Assembly: GCA_965219925.1 (NCBI GenBank)
Contig: OZ244795.1
Span: 124,001 to 188,000, forward strand
Direction of reading: 5' to 3'
DNA: 64,000 nt
Source: Bin87 sp965219925
GTDB taxonomy: Bacteria; Chloroflexota; Dehalococcoidia; Lucifugimonadales; UBA3495
Shown here: in pieces, positions 42,974 to 51,673 of the stretch
How the letters are laid out: each line of letters starts with the position of its first letter
How positions within the stretch are numbered: position 1 is the stretch's first letter
Program-made: the position numbers and the translations under genes
Notes under the pieces: model-generated
Told to the model about the DNA's origin: nothing
Seen by the model: only the letters and a program-made list of their open reading frames with translations
The model's database searches: none

Positions 42974-44602
42974 TTATAGGCCCAGCGTTTCGGCGGCCAT
43001 CTGACGCAGCAGGTATTTTTGCACCTTGCCGCTGGACGTCATCGGGTAGTCGTCCACCACGACCAGATGGCGGGGTATCTTGAAGGTTGCCATCTTGCCT
43101 CGGCAATAACTGTCCAGATCGGATTCGGTGATGGCCTGACCAGGCTCGACAACCACGCAGGCACAGGCCACTTCGCTGAGCCGGGGATCGGGTACGCCCA
43201 CCACCTGCACCTTGTTGACGGCGGGATGCGCCAGCAGGAACGCTTCGACCTCGGTGGGATCGACGTTCTCGCCCCCCACCTTGAGCAGGTCCTTGTACCG
43301 GCCCATGAAGCGCACGCTGTTGTCGTCGCGGATGGTTGCCACGTCGCCGGTGTGAAACCAGCCATCATCGTCGATGGCCTCAGCGGTGGCCTCGGGACGC
43401 TTGTAGTACCCCTGCATCATGGCATAACCGCGGACACACAACTCTCCCATAGCGCTGGGCGGCAGAGTTTCGCCGGTGTCGGGATCGATTACCTTGAACT
43501 CATAACCGGGCAGCGGGTGGCCGCTTTCGGTGCACCGGTCGTCAATGGGCGCGTCCAGGTAGGAGCGCGTTGCGCCCACGCCCACTTCGGTCATGCCCCA
43601 GGCCGACAGCGTGGGACAGAGCTTCTCCTGAGCCAGGCGGGCGGTAGGCTCACTGCTGGCCATGCCGGCAGCAAAAAGAATCGTTCGCAAACTGCTCTTG
43701 TCCACGCGGTCGATGTCGGGATGGTTGACGAGGTCAAAAAAGTGGGAGTCAAAGCCGTTCATGACCGTGGCCCGCTCGGATTCCAGCAGGCGCAGAGTCT
43801 CGCCGGCGTCGAATAGGGTGGTCAGTATCATTCGAGCGCCGGTAATCCACGACATCAACGGCCCCTCGTAGATGCCGAAACAGTGGAAGAGGGGCAGATA
43901 CATCAGGATGGCGTCGCGGGGCGAAAAACCCATGCGGTTGGCGGCGTCCACGACGGTGCGGATGGGGTTGTGGCAGTGCATGACACCCTTGGGGAACCCA
44001 GTGGTGCCGCTGGTGTACATTAGCAGGAACGTATCATCGGGGCTGACGGCGGCTTCCCGATGGGTCAGTTCCTCGACGGGCACCTCATCGGCGCCGGCCA
44101 GCATCGCATCCCAACCGATTGCGCCGGCGGGACGGCTGTCACCCAGCATTATCACGTTGCGCAACGCGGGAAATGCGGCGGGTTGGAGGTTGGCCGGATC
44201 TCCGTCGGCTATCTCCGGCGCGACCTCGTTAAGCATGGCGGCGAAATCAACGGGCCCGGAGCGATCCATGAGTATCAGGATGGCAGAATCGGAGTGGTTG
44301 ACCAGGTATTCCATGTCGGTGGTGCGGAAACGGGTGTTGATGGGCACCAGCACGGCGCCAATCTTTGCCACCGCGCCGAACAGGAACAGCCATTCCGCCC
44401 GGTTGGGCATCCACAGAGATACCTTGTCGCCGGGCTGAACGCCCAGACCGATCAGCGCGCGGGCAACCCGGTCAATCTCGTCTCGAAACTCATCAAACGT
44501 CCAGCGCCGACCCTCATAAAACAGCGCCTCCCGCGAGCCGAAACGCTCCGCCGCCTGGTTGATCAGATCGCCAATCGTCTGCTTGTCAAACCACTCGGGC
44601 AT
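42974..44602 (-). CDS. Acyl-CoA synthetase (AMP-forming)
   Basis: This is an ANL-superfamily ligase (542 aa) that activates a carboxylic acid with ATP and loads CoA. Motifs are LMYTSGTTGFPKGVMHCH (P-loop), SAWGMTEVG, GDVATIRDDNSVRFMGRYKD, the hinge, and the catalytic Lys region TSSGKVQKYLLR. GGAGG lies 8 nt before the ATG at 44602. The length and YKDLLKVGGENVDPTEVE segment fit medium- or long-chain fatty-acyl or aryl acid ligases. It fits with the acyl-CoA enzymes elsewhere in the window. Confidence 0.92.
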   Translation of the reverse strand: MPEWFDKQTIGDLINQAAERFGSREALFYEGRRWTFDEFRDEIDRVARALIGLGVQPGDKVSLWMPNRAEWLFLFGAVAKIGAVLVPINTRFRTTDMEYLVNHSDSAILILMDRSGPVDFAAMLNEVAPEIADGDPANLQPAAFPALRNVIMLGDSRPAGAIGWDAMLAGADEVPVEELTHREAAVSPDDTFLLMYTSGTTGFPKGVMHCHNPIRTVVDAANRMGFSPRDAILMYLPLFHCFGIYEGPLMSWITGARMILTTLFDAGETLRLLESERATVMNGFDSHFFDLVNHPDIDRVDKSSLRTILFAAGMASSEPTARLAQEKLCPTLSAWGMTEVGVGATRSYLDAPIDDRCTESGHPLPGYEFKVIDPDTGETLPPSAMGELCVRGYAMMQGYYKRPEATAEAIDDDGWFHTGDVATIRDDNSVRFMGRYKDLLKVGGENVDPTEVEAFLLAHPAVNKVQVVGVPDPRLSEVACACVVVEPGQAITESDLDSYCRGKMATFKIPRHLVVVDDYPMTSSGKVQKYLLRQMAAETLGL

Positions 44603-44655
44603 GGGTGGGAACCTCCGGTGTTGGCATGGATGGAATCATGGCAACTGTACCGGGG

Positions 44656-45396
44656 TTACTGAGGTTCCTGCAAGCGGCGGAGCTGTTCGCGAAGTCGCTG
44701 GATTTCGGCCTCGGCAGATTCTGCCCGGGCTTCCGCCGTTTCCCGCGCCGCTCGTTCCTCATCGAAACTCTTAAGCCATTCGTTCGTTGCCGGGTCGTAA
44801 AAGCGCAGCCGGCGGTCGTCCCAGACTAAATCCAGGCCCAGCGTTGGGCTGTGACCCCGTGGGCGTCCCTCGGCGTCGGGGGCTACCGGCAGCCGTTGGT
44901 ATTCGCCGTTGACCAGATGCTCGCCAACCAAATTATCGCCGTAGTGCCGGCTGTCCGTGGTTGGGTCGTAGCGCCAGTATTCGCCGATGCCGATTTGAGC
45001 ATACAAGTCGCGCTTTTCGGTAAGGTCGCGCTCCGCCGTGCTTTCGGAAGCGATTTCCAGCGCGAAGTCGGGCGGCTTGCCGACGGCCCAGATGCGGTAG
45101 GCGTTGTGGTAGATGATGGTGTCAACGTCCACGTCAAAGGCGACGTAGCAGTCGGGGGAGATGCTGCGCTGGGGGTTGCCGCGCTCATAGTAGATGAAGG
45201 TGTTGCCGTTGACGTGGGTGTGGGGCTGGCTGGCGTGGTGAGCGCGCAGGGTGGTCACCAGTTCCTGGAACACGCGGCCTTGGGTTTCAGCGTCGGGCAA
45301 GGGGATACCGTCCTCTTCGGGGTAGAAAATGCCGTCTTCGTAGAGGTTGGGGGCGTCGCTGATGGATGGTTGTTGGGGGGCGGGCTTGGTAGTCAT
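44656..45396 (-). CDS. Uma2-family (DUF820) putative endonuclease
   Basis: This 246-aa protein has a PD-(D/E)XK-like Uma2 core: SPDCYVAFDVDV, PPDFALEIASESTAERDLTEKRDLYAQIGIGEYW (DxxxE-type sites and the helix following) and a C-terminal coiled coil (ARETAEARAESAEAEIQRLR). The family is very abundant in Chloroflexota and cyanobacteria with unknown cellular role. Its ATG overlaps the stop of the small antitoxin-like gene by 4 bp. The long coiled-coil tail is an addition to the core. Confidence 0.85.
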   Translation of the reverse strand: MTTKPAPQQPSISDAPNLYEDGIFYPEEDGIPLPDAETQGRVFQELVTTLRAHHASQPHTHVNGNTFIYYERGNPQRSISPDCYVAFDVDVDTIIYHNAYRIWAVGKPPDFALEIASESTAERDLTEKRDLYAQIGIGEYWRYDPTTDSRHYGDNLVGEHLVNGEYQRLPVAPDAEGRPRGHSPTLGLDLVWDDRRLRFYDPATNEWLKSFDEERAARETAEARAESAEAEIQRLREQLRRLQEPQ

Positions 45397-45551
45397 GGCA
45401 AACCTCGCGGGGATTGGGGTGGCCGGCGGTAAAACATACTACGTTGGGCCGTTGACCAGCCCATAGGGATTTCCGGTATGGTGGTGGTGTCGATTTGGTC
45501 GTCCGGCATCGCAGCCAGCTCGGCGAGCTCGACCTTTTGCTGGTCGGTCAT
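45393..45551 (-). CDS. Small antitoxin-like protein coupled to Uma2
   Basis: This 52-aa protein reads MTDQQKVELAELAAMPDDQI, then DTTTIPEIPMGWSTAQRSMF and a short basic end. The pattern (LAAMPDDQID..IPE...W..A.R..FYRP) matches small BrnA-like antitoxins or transcription-factor-like proteins seen in Chloroflexota. GGTGGAGG lies 8 nt before the ATG. Its stop overlaps the Uma2 start (ATGA), so the two are translated together; whether they form a toxin-antitoxin pair is only a guess. Confidence 0.6.
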   Translation of the reverse strand: MTDQQKVELAELAAMPDDQIDTTTIPEIPMGWSTAQRSMFYRRPPQSPRGLP

Positions 45552-45621
45552 ATCAGGGGCCTCCACCTCATGGAGTAGCCTTGTGGTAGTGAGGGCGCAG
45601 TTCCGTAATAACCGCCCGAAG

Positions 45622-45779
45622 TCAGCCAAGACCGCTGGCCGGTATGGGGAAATCTTTGATGAACGACTTGGCATAGGACACCCAATCGCCCTGGTATGGC
45701 CGGCTGGTGTGCCGGATAAAAAATCCATATCGTCCGAGTTCAGCGAATCCAGCAGGATCGCCAGGTCGATACCCTGTCA
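45622..45779 (-). pseudogene. Remnant of a second Eco57I-like methyltransferase C-terminus
   Basis: On the minus strand the frame DLAILLDSLNSDDMDF, then (after a 1-base shift) FIRHTSRPYQGDWVSYAKSF and IKDFPIPASGLG stop, matches the last ~50 residues of the intact methyltransferase at 47649. Only this end is left, between the antitoxin-like gene and the next Uma2 gene. Confidence 0.75.
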
Positions 45780-45786
45780 GTATTGC

Positions 45787-46335
45787 TCAAAACACCCTAC
45801 CCAGGTCCACCTGCAATCCCGGGAAAAGCGGGGACGTTAGCGTTTCCGCGCGGTTGTAGCGTTCCCTGACTACCAAAACGCCATCTTCGAGTTGCAGTTG
45901 TTCGACGGTTCCAGCGACAGGTTGCACTATCCAGTATTCGGCCACCCCGTAACGCGCGTACAATTCCATCTTGACGTTGCGATCCATCGCCTCCGTGGAC
46001 GGCGATGCAACCTCGACCACCAGGTCTGGCGCTCCGTGGATGTTGGGCTCGGTAATGATCTCGGCCCGACCCGCCGCAACGAATAGCAAATCGGGTTGCA
46101 CAACGTTCGTATCGGACAGGTAGACATCAGTCGGGGCAACGAATACTTCGCCCAGGGCATTGTCCCTGACGAATGACGCCAACGATACGGCCAAATTAAG
46201 CAGAACTCTCTGATGAGGTGTGGTGGGCGCTGGAGCCAAAATCAAGTCCCCATCTATCATTTCGTAGCGGACATCATCCGGAGTATTCAGATAATCCTGG
46301 TACGTGAATTTGACACCGGGTTTGCGGGTAACCAC
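45787..46335 (-). CDS. Uma2-family putative endonuclease
   Basis: This is a 182-aa Uma2 (DUF820) protein of typical length: FTYQDYLNTPDDVRYEMIDG, LILAPAPTTPHQRV, VVQPDLLFV (the PD site), PDLVVEVASPSTEAMDRNVKMELYARYGVAEYW (ExA/ExK-type site and following helix). The GTG at 46335 has AGGAG 8 nt upstream and gives the family length; a longer TTG-started frame is rejected. Next to it is a methyltransferase remnant, pointing to rearrangement here. Confidence 0.85.
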   Translation of the reverse strand: MVTRKPGVKFTYQDYLNTPDDVRYEMIDGDLILAPAPTTPHQRVLLNLAVSLASFVRDNALGEVFVAPTDVYLSDTNVVQPDLLFVAAGRAEIITEPNIHGAPDLVVEVASPSTEAMDRNVKMELYARYGVAEYWIVQPVAGTVEQLQLEDGVLVVRERYNRAETLTSPLFPGLQVDLGRVF

Positions 46336-46407
46336 AACCTGCTCTCCTCTTCGTGCGATACCTGATCTCCCTGGGCTGTATGTTACATCTTCTGCCCACC
46401 CATGCAA

Positions 46408-47487
46408 TCAATTTGCCCCCACCGGGGCTAATGCTTTGAGTTCGGGCATCACTGCGGCGGCGAACAGGCGCATGTTGGCTTCGGCCTCCCCGTAGGGCAT
46501 GGCGGCGTAGCTGAAGGCTCCCACGTAGGTATCGTGGCCGGTGCGCGCCTGGATGTGGCGGATTTTTTCGTAGCACTGCTCCGGGGTGCCCCACACTTGC
46601 AGGTTGACGAAAAAGTCCACTACCTCGTCATCGTCGTAGTCGAACATCTTTTCGGCCACTTTGCCGTAGTACTCGTAGCCCTTGATGTCCTTGTGCAGGT
46701 CAGCCTTGAACTCGTAGTGGTCCATCACGGTGTTCCAGTAACCGCCGATGTAGCGTCGCGCCATCTCACGGGCGTAGTCCTCATCCTGATGACAGAAGGT
46801 CCAGCAGGCGACTACCGGAGCCGGCGGCTCTCCGACGTTGCTTTCGCGGTAGGCGGTGCGGTAGTTGGACAGGTCACGCTCGACCTCGTCCCACGGCTTT
46901 TGCGGGATCACCAGCATACCCACGCCCAGCTGCGCCATGATGCGGCTGCTCTCCGGCGAGATGGCGGCGGCGTAGGTGCGGCCCTGGAAGGTTCGGAACG
47001 GATTCGGACGTATCTCGCGGCGCGGCTGCTTGATGTACTCGCCGTCAAACTCGCAATAACCGCTCTCCAGGCCGCTGAGGATGCACTCGGCGGATTCGAT
47101 GAACCGGGTGCGGGACTCGTTCATATCGACGCGAAAACCGTCGTATTCAACCTTGGCCAGACCGCGCCCCACGCCGAATATCATTCGGCCGTCGCTCAGG
47201 TTGTCCAGCATGCAAACCTGTTCGGCGACACGGATCGGGTCGTGCCACGGCAGTACGCACACCATGCTGCCCAACTTCATGCTCGTGGTGCGCCCGGCCA
47301 TGTAGGTAAGGAACTGCAGCACGTCGGGGCACATAGTGTAGTCGGTGAAGTGGTGCTCAACGCCCCAGATGGACTCGAAGCCCAGAGGTTCGGCCAGGTC
47401 GGCCAGCCGCAGCTCGTCCCGGTAAACCCGGTAATCGCTGGTGAACTTGCCTGGATTCTGAAAAATCGTGGCGGTGCCTACGTGCAT
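46408..47487 (-). CDS. LLM-class flavin-dependent oxidoreductase
   Basis: This is a luciferase-like monooxygenase (359 aa): LAEPLGFESIWGVEHHFTDY, LGSMVCVLPWHDPIRVAEQ, LSDGRMIFGVGRGLAKVEYD and AAISPESSRIMAQLGVGMLV. The EHHF segment is typical of the flavin-dependent, alkanal- or alkane-type LLM branch, different from the F420-type genes at 39.4 kb and 49.9 kb. GAGG lies 7 nt before the ATG at 47487. Substrate unknown. Confidence 0.9.
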   Translation of the reverse strand: MHVGTATIFQNPGKFTSDYRVYRDELRLADLAEPLGFESIWGVEHHFTDYTMCPDVLQFLTYMAGRTTSMKLGSMVCVLPWHDPIRVAEQVCMLDNLSDGRMIFGVGRGLAKVEYDGFRVDMNESRTRFIESAECILSGLESGYCEFDGEYIKQPRREIRPNPFRTFQGRTYAAAISPESSRIMAQLGVGMLVIPQKPWDEVERDLSNYRTAYRESNVGEPPAPVVACWTFCHQDEDYAREMARRYIGGYWNTVMDHYEFKADLHKDIKGYEYYGKVAEKMFDYDDDEVVDFFVNLQVWGTPEQCYEKIRHIQARTGHDTYVGAFSYAAMPYGEAEANMRLFAAAVMPELKALAPVGAN

Positions 47488-47516
47488 TTTAGGACCTCGC
47501 AATTTTGTTTTTTCCC

Positions 47517-47646
47517 CAATTGTATTTCATTGCGAGCGCAGTGTGGCAATCTCGTCAGCCCAACAAGAAACACCTTCAACCGTCATTCCGGCGAAAGCCG
47601 GAATCCAGAGGAATTTGACTGGACTCCGGCTGTCGCCGGAATGACG
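47517..47646. repeat. Dispersed-repeat fragment and paired palindromic repeats
   Basis: A partial copy of the dispersed repeat (TTCATTGCGAGCGCAGTGTG, then GCAATCTCGTCA) is followed by GTCATTCCGGCGAAAGCCGG and its complement CCGGCTGTCGCCGGAATGAC, which can form a hairpin. No gene is present between the LLM gene and the methyltransferase. Confidence 0.7.
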
Positions 47647-47648
47647 GA

Positions 47649-49112
47649 TTAGTGGTGCAGAACGCTCGCCGGCACGGGAAAGTCCTTGATAAAGGATTTG
47701 GCGTAAGACATCCAGCCGCCCTGGTACGGCCGGCTGGTGTGCCGGATAAAGAATTCCATATCATCAGAGTTGAGCGCCGCCAGCAGTTTCGCCAGATCAA
47801 CCCCGCTTTTGGGCTTGATGCAGTAACCGGAGTAGAAGGTGGCCGCCGGGTCCTGACATCGTTGGAAATTAGGGCGGCGATTCATACCGGAAGTTAGGAT
47901 CTTGTCGCCGAACCCGGACGTAATGGACACGTGCCGCCCGAAGGCGTACCAGCGAGCCGGGTCAAATTTGCCTTTGTCCCGGTTCAACAACTGTTCCTTG
48001 TTGAGTTGCAGCCATTGATAAGCCGTGGGTGCTTCGTCGGCGATGCGCTCTTCGGGCAGCAGTCTGCCCTGACGATCATAGGGGAAAATAACTGCACGGT
48101 CCACGGGATCGTGTCCATCTTTCAACACAGAGGCTTTGACGACCGGACGCAGTATCCAAGGTTCCATCCCGGCGATTTCACCAGCGGGCCGGATAAATAC
48201 ACGATCAGCCAACGTCTGAATTCCCACATGAATGTCAGCTATCTTGGCGAGCGGTATTCCATTCGTTGACAGATTGATCATCCTGTCTCTATCGTCGTTA
48301 GTTGGGGCCATCCACCAAGGTTTTGCAGGATCGTTTTCGTCCAGCATAACAAACCCGCCGTCACTAAGTGACAGGCCGTCGTATTTTTTCACCGGGATGA
48401 ATTCGGTCGTTCCGCCTTTTTGGACAATCGTGATCGCCGTGTATGTGGTTACGCCAGGGAAAATCTGATGCTCACCGCAATCAATAACCTTCAGCACCCG
48501 GTTAGATTTCACGAGATGGCTGCGAAGCAGAGATCCCGAATCGGATCGCAGCCAGCTGGATGGCGAAATATAACCCACCGTTCCCCCGCTACGAACCAAC
48601 CGGAGGGCCAATTCGTAGAAAACCAAATATAGGTCGGTGGCCCCACGGACTACGTTCCATTGCCCAGAAATCCGTTGACGTCCCCGTTGTTCTAAATGTT
48701 GAACGCGTACATAGGGCGGGTTGCTGACTACGTGGGTGAATTTGCCATATCCGTCGTCGAACAACCTTCGCTGAAGCGCATCTTGGGCAAACAAATTCCA
48801 GTCAATATATTCGCCGGGGTACCATAGATTCAGCACTGCATCAAGATTTGACCGACATCTCGACACAGCATTACGATCGATGTCGTAACCAGTCATGCGT
48901 CGCAACACCGATAGTGCGTCGCCGCGGCCCAGTTTCGCCAGCACCCGATGGGCAACAGCTGTAAGAAAGGCCCCATCGCCGCAGGCCGGGTCACAGACTT
49001 TCGCTGCCGCCAGTTCGTCGGAATCCGATGGCAGCACATGATCTAGGATGAGCTCGACAATGGCCGCCGGAGTATAAACGACGCCGTGGCGTTTTAGTGC
49101 TGAGGTGTTCAT
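47649..49112 (-). CDS. Eco57I-like N6-adenine DNA methyltransferase
   Basis: This is a 487-aa gamma-type DNA adenine methyltransferase. Motif I is KVCDPACGDGAFL, motif IV VVSNPPYVR; the target-recognition part follows (KPWWMAPTNDDRDRMINLS and on). The start ATG 49112 overlaps the stop of the upstream restriction-enzyme gene by 4 bp, which is preferred over ATG 49199. Because the partner restriction gene is frameshifted, this enzyme may now act alone. The gene is more AT-rich than the metabolic neighbours, suggesting transfer. Confidence 0.9.
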   Translation of the reverse strand: MNTSALKRHGVVYTPAAIVELILDHVLPSDSDELAAAKVCDPACGDGAFLTAVAHRVLAKLGRGDALSVLRRMTGYDIDRNAVSRCRSNLDAVLNLWYPGEYIDWNLFAQDALQRRLFDDGYGKFTHVVSNPPYVRVQHLEQRGRQRISGQWNVVRGATDLYLVFYELALRLVRSGGTVGYISPSSWLRSDSGSLLRSHLVKSNRVLKVIDCGEHQIFPGVTTYTAITIVQKGGTTEFIPVKKYDGLSLSDGGFVMLDENDPAKPWWMAPTNDDRDRMINLSTNGIPLAKIADIHVGIQTLADRVFIRPAGEIAGMEPWILRPVVKASVLKDGHDPVDRAVIFPYDRQGRLLPEERIADEAPTAYQWLQLNKEQLLNRDKGKFDPARWYAFGRHVSITSGFGDKILTSGMNRRPNFQRCQDPAATFYSGYCIKPKSGVDLAKLLAALNSDDMEFFIRHTSRPYQGGWMSYAKSFIKDFPVPASVLHH

Positions 49113-49791
49113 GGTGACAGATGCCTCAACTGGATGCGCAACGCCATCTTTCGAAAGAACAATTCGACGTTCAACTGGTTGTTCAAAATGTTTTGGCACT
49201 CTTGGCTGACATCCAATTGGTTCGCATTCCTGATACCAATTATCCTGTTGCGACCAGCATTAAGAGCCACTATTCCAATAGCCATCTCGTCAGGAGAATG
49301 AGCGTGTTCGTGATCAGAGCGGAGACGATCATAACGAAGGATTTCGCTCTCACCGAATCGCTCATATAGTGTTTTACCTTTGACGGTGTACGGGATCGGA
49401 TCTGTGAGGAAAAATAAATTTCCGTATACTATATTGCTGCGTCGCAAGTTGGAGGTCTCCCCGATTTGCTGTTCTATGTAATTGATAGCGTTTTTGCCGT
49501 AGCTCGATATGGGGAACTTTACGGATATCACCGCCAACGGTTGATCGTTCCTTGACACGAGGACATCGACCTTTTTGTCGTAGTATGTTCCAGAAACCCG
49601 TTCTTCTTTCGCGCTGGTAACGACTGGCCAGTCAAATCGTAATCTGTGCCCAGCACTAGCCGTAGTTCATCCTGAACCCATCCATGTAAAACCTTAATTT
49701 TCTGAGTTGATCTACCGCCGTATTTATTCGCTTCACTGTAAGCCTTGCGTAATGCTGCTAAGAATCGCTGGTTGAAAGTTCGGCGTGGCAT
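49109..49791 (-). pseudogene. Type II restriction endonuclease gene with a frameshift
   Basis: The N-terminal frame starts at ATG 49791 (MPRRTFNQRFLAALRKAYSE, then LRLVLGTDYD) and the C-terminal frame runs to 49109. Near 49635 one base appears lost: the joined product reads FDWPVVTSAKEERVSGTYYD, then KKVDVLVSRNDQPLAVISVK and FPISSYGKNAINYIEQQIGE. That region carries D...(x)VK spacing of a PD-(D/E)XK nuclease. The next gene is an overlapping methyltransferase, so this is a restriction-modification pair with a broken nuclease. It is AT-rich. Confidence 0.75.
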
Positions 49792-49870
49792 GTGAGAACT
49801 CCTCGTCATTGCAAGCCTGATGTCGATGGGGAAGTAGACACATATCAATCCCGATAGACTCTGTCCACTA

Positions 49871-50929
49871 TTACAAAGCGGCCCGCACCTTCTCCGGGGC
49901 GCAGGCTTGCATTACGGCCTGGGTGGAGCTGATCTGCGGACGGGCGGCGATGACGCGCACCAGCGCAACGTCCAGCCCCTCGGCCAACCTGGCGAAGGCG
50001 GCGGCGGCCCCCTCCGGCTTGCCATAATAACCAACGGCATGCAGGGCATCAGACGGATAGGCATCGACCACTTCGTCCATGTCGCCGCCCCGACTGCGGA
50101 TGGCATCAGAGCCGGCCAGTTCTTCGGTATAGCCCATCCGCTCAAAGTGAGCGCGGTAGCCGAAGTCGCGTTCGCGCTCGGTCGGGACGCTGGCGCCCAG
50201 GGGGTAGCCCAGGCAGTTCCTGGCGAAGGCGCGGCGGGCAACGTCTTCATCTTCGTCAACGCAGATCCGGATGTATTCCACGACCTTGACCTCGGAGGGG
50301 TCGCGCCCGATGCGTTCCGCACCCTCGGCGATGCGCGCACGACTCCAGGCAATTTGCTCGGGTGTGCACCAGTTCAGGCAGACGCCGTCGGCCAGCTCGC
50401 CGGCCAACCGCAGCATCTCGGGCCCCAGGGTTCCGAGATACACCGGCGTGTTTGGCGGTGGATTGATGGCAATTCCAATGTCGCGATAGTTGATGTGCAC
50501 GCCCTGATAATTCACCGATTCGCCGCGCACCAGGCCGCGAACGGTGGTCAGGTAGTCGCGCATCAATCCGAGGGCCGACGTGCGGGGGAAACCCAGGGCG
50601 CGCCGGTTGGCGGGACGATAAGCGCTGCCGGAGCCGATGCCCATGATGAACTTGCCGCCGGTTTGCTGGCTCATGGTGCCGCCCGACATGGCAAACCCGA
50701 TGGGAGTGCGGTACATGACCGGTGAGACGCCGATGCCGGTGATAAGACCGCCGGGAACCACTTCGGCGCTGGCCTGCCAGCGGCGGGCACAGACCTGGAA
50801 GGAATCGGTGCCGATGTTTTCCGGCGTCCAGATGCTTTCGTAACCGAGCTGGGCAGCCTCGCGGGCGAGACTGGCCTGGTCGTCCCAGTTCATGCCCAGA
50901 GTGTGGTCAAGTCCAACGCCAATTTCCAT
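49871..50929 (-). CDS. LLM-class F420-dependent oxidoreductase
   Basis: This is a luciferase-like TIM-barrel enzyme (352 aa): IGVGLDHTLGMNWDDQASLA, AAQLGYESIWTPENIGTDSF, GGKFIMGIGSGSAYRP, NTPVYLGTLGPEMLRLAGELADG. The pattern fits F420-dependent members. GGAGAGG lies about 8 nt before the ATG at 50929. Substrate unknown. It lies between the restriction locus and the toxin-antitoxin locus and seems an ordinary chromosomal gene there. Confidence 0.9.
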   Translation of the reverse strand: MEIGVGLDHTLGMNWDDQASLAREAAQLGYESIWTPENIGTDSFQVCARRWQASAEVVPGGLITGIGVSPVMYRTPIGFAMSGGTMSQQTGGKFIMGIGSGSAYRPANRRALGFPRTSALGLMRDYLTTVRGLVRGESVNYQGVHINYRDIGIAINPPPNTPVYLGTLGPEMLRLAGELADGVCLNWCTPEQIAWSRARIAEGAERIGRDPSEVKVVEYIRICVDEDEDVARRAFARNCLGYPLGASVPTERERDFGYRAHFERMGYTEELAGSDAIRSRGGDMDEVVDAYPSDALHAVGYYGKPEGAAAAFARLAEGLDVALVRVIAARPQISSTQAVMQACAPEKVRAAL

Positions 50930-51035
50930 CTAAAAACCTCTCCAGAGATGTGTGTTTGCGCTTGAAAGTCAACGCTGGGATTGTATCACGCAGGGTTATC
51001 GCACGTGGCTTTGGCGATGCTTCGTTGTAGGGCCA

Positions 51036-51065
51036 GGCAGCCGTGTGGGCTACTGGATGGCGGAG
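51036..51065. repeat. 30-bp direct repeat, copy A
   Basis: GGCAGCCGTGTGGGCTACTG with GATGGCGGAG lies 20 nt before the antitoxin ATG. It matches copy B (51674-51703) at 28 of 30 positions. Confidence 0.8.
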
Positions 51066-51085
51066 AGCCAAAAGGAGAAACAACG

Positions 51086-51253
51086 ATGAATACCGTAGCG
51101 GAAATTCAGCAAGCAATTTTAGAGCTTCCCGAATCGGACTACATCCAATTGAGCCGTTGGTTTCACCAACTCGATTGGGAACAGTGGGACTTGGAAATAG
51201 CGGAAGACGCGCATAACGGAAAGTTGGACTCCCTAGTAGACCAACATTCTTGA
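51086..51253 (+). pseudogene. Type II antitoxin, 3' end replaced by a MITE
   Basis: The start of a RelB-type antitoxin (AEIQQAILELPESDYIQLSR, then FHQLDWEQWDLEIAEDAHNG and KLDSLV) is intact with AAAGGAG upstream. At 51237 a 127-bp element is inserted, and the frame now ends after DQHS (55 aa). Deleting the element and one CTAG restores KLDSLVVQAKKPREDGTLRE leading into the toxin start, the usual antitoxin ending. The truncated protein may still be made. Confidence 0.72.
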
Positions 51254-51363
51254 AATGACGGGTGTGGAATGCCAGATTGCTCGACGATAGTCTCCATAAA
51301 GCCCTGTATGGCCGGGGAAAGGCCCTGTACCAATCAACCCATCATTACAAAGATTTCGGACTA
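51237..51363. mobile_element. MITE-like 127-bp insertion in the antitoxin gene
   Basis: Imperfect inverted ends (TAGACCAACATTCTTGAAAT, and TAGTCCGAAATCTTTGTAAT as the reverse complement of the right end; 19 of 26 match) are flanked by CTAG at 51233-51236 and 51364-51367. Removing element plus one CTAG restores the host reading frame. It has no coding capacity. Confidence 0.7.
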
Positions 51364-51416
51364 CTAGTCGTACAGGCCAAAAAACCCAGGGAAGACGGCA
51401 CCTTACGGGAACTCCG

Positions 51417-51671
51417 ATGCATCGGGCAACACCCGAGTTCTGGCAACTTCTCAATGAGATTCCGGAATCAATGCAGAGAGTTGCCCGACAGAGCTTTGAC
51501 CGGCTCAAAGCGAATCCCAGACATCCCTCGCTACAGTTCAAGAAGGTTAGTACATTCTGGTCCGTTCGAGTCGGGCGTTCATACAGAGCGCTCGCGATTG
51601 CAGATGGCGATGACTTCATCTGGGTGTGGATTGGCACGCATGATGAGTATGTCAGACGAATTAGGTCATAA
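51417..51671 (+). CDS. RelE/ParE-type toxin
   Basis: This 84-aa protein, RATPEFWQLLNEIPESMQRV then RQSFDRLKANPRHPSLQFKK, FWSVRVGRSYRALAI and DDFIWVWIGTHDEYVRRI, is of the type II toxin ParE/RelE family (usual length about 85-90 aa). It appears complete. It follows the antitoxin gene that is interrupted by a MITE, so the pair's control may be altered. The next unit after its stop is a copy of the 30-bp direct repeat. Confidence 0.82.
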   Translation: MHRATPEFWQLLNEIPESMQRVARQSFDRLKANPRHPSLQFKKVSTFWSVRVGRSYRALAIADGDDFIWVWIGTHDEYVRRIRS

Positions 51672-51673
51672 CT

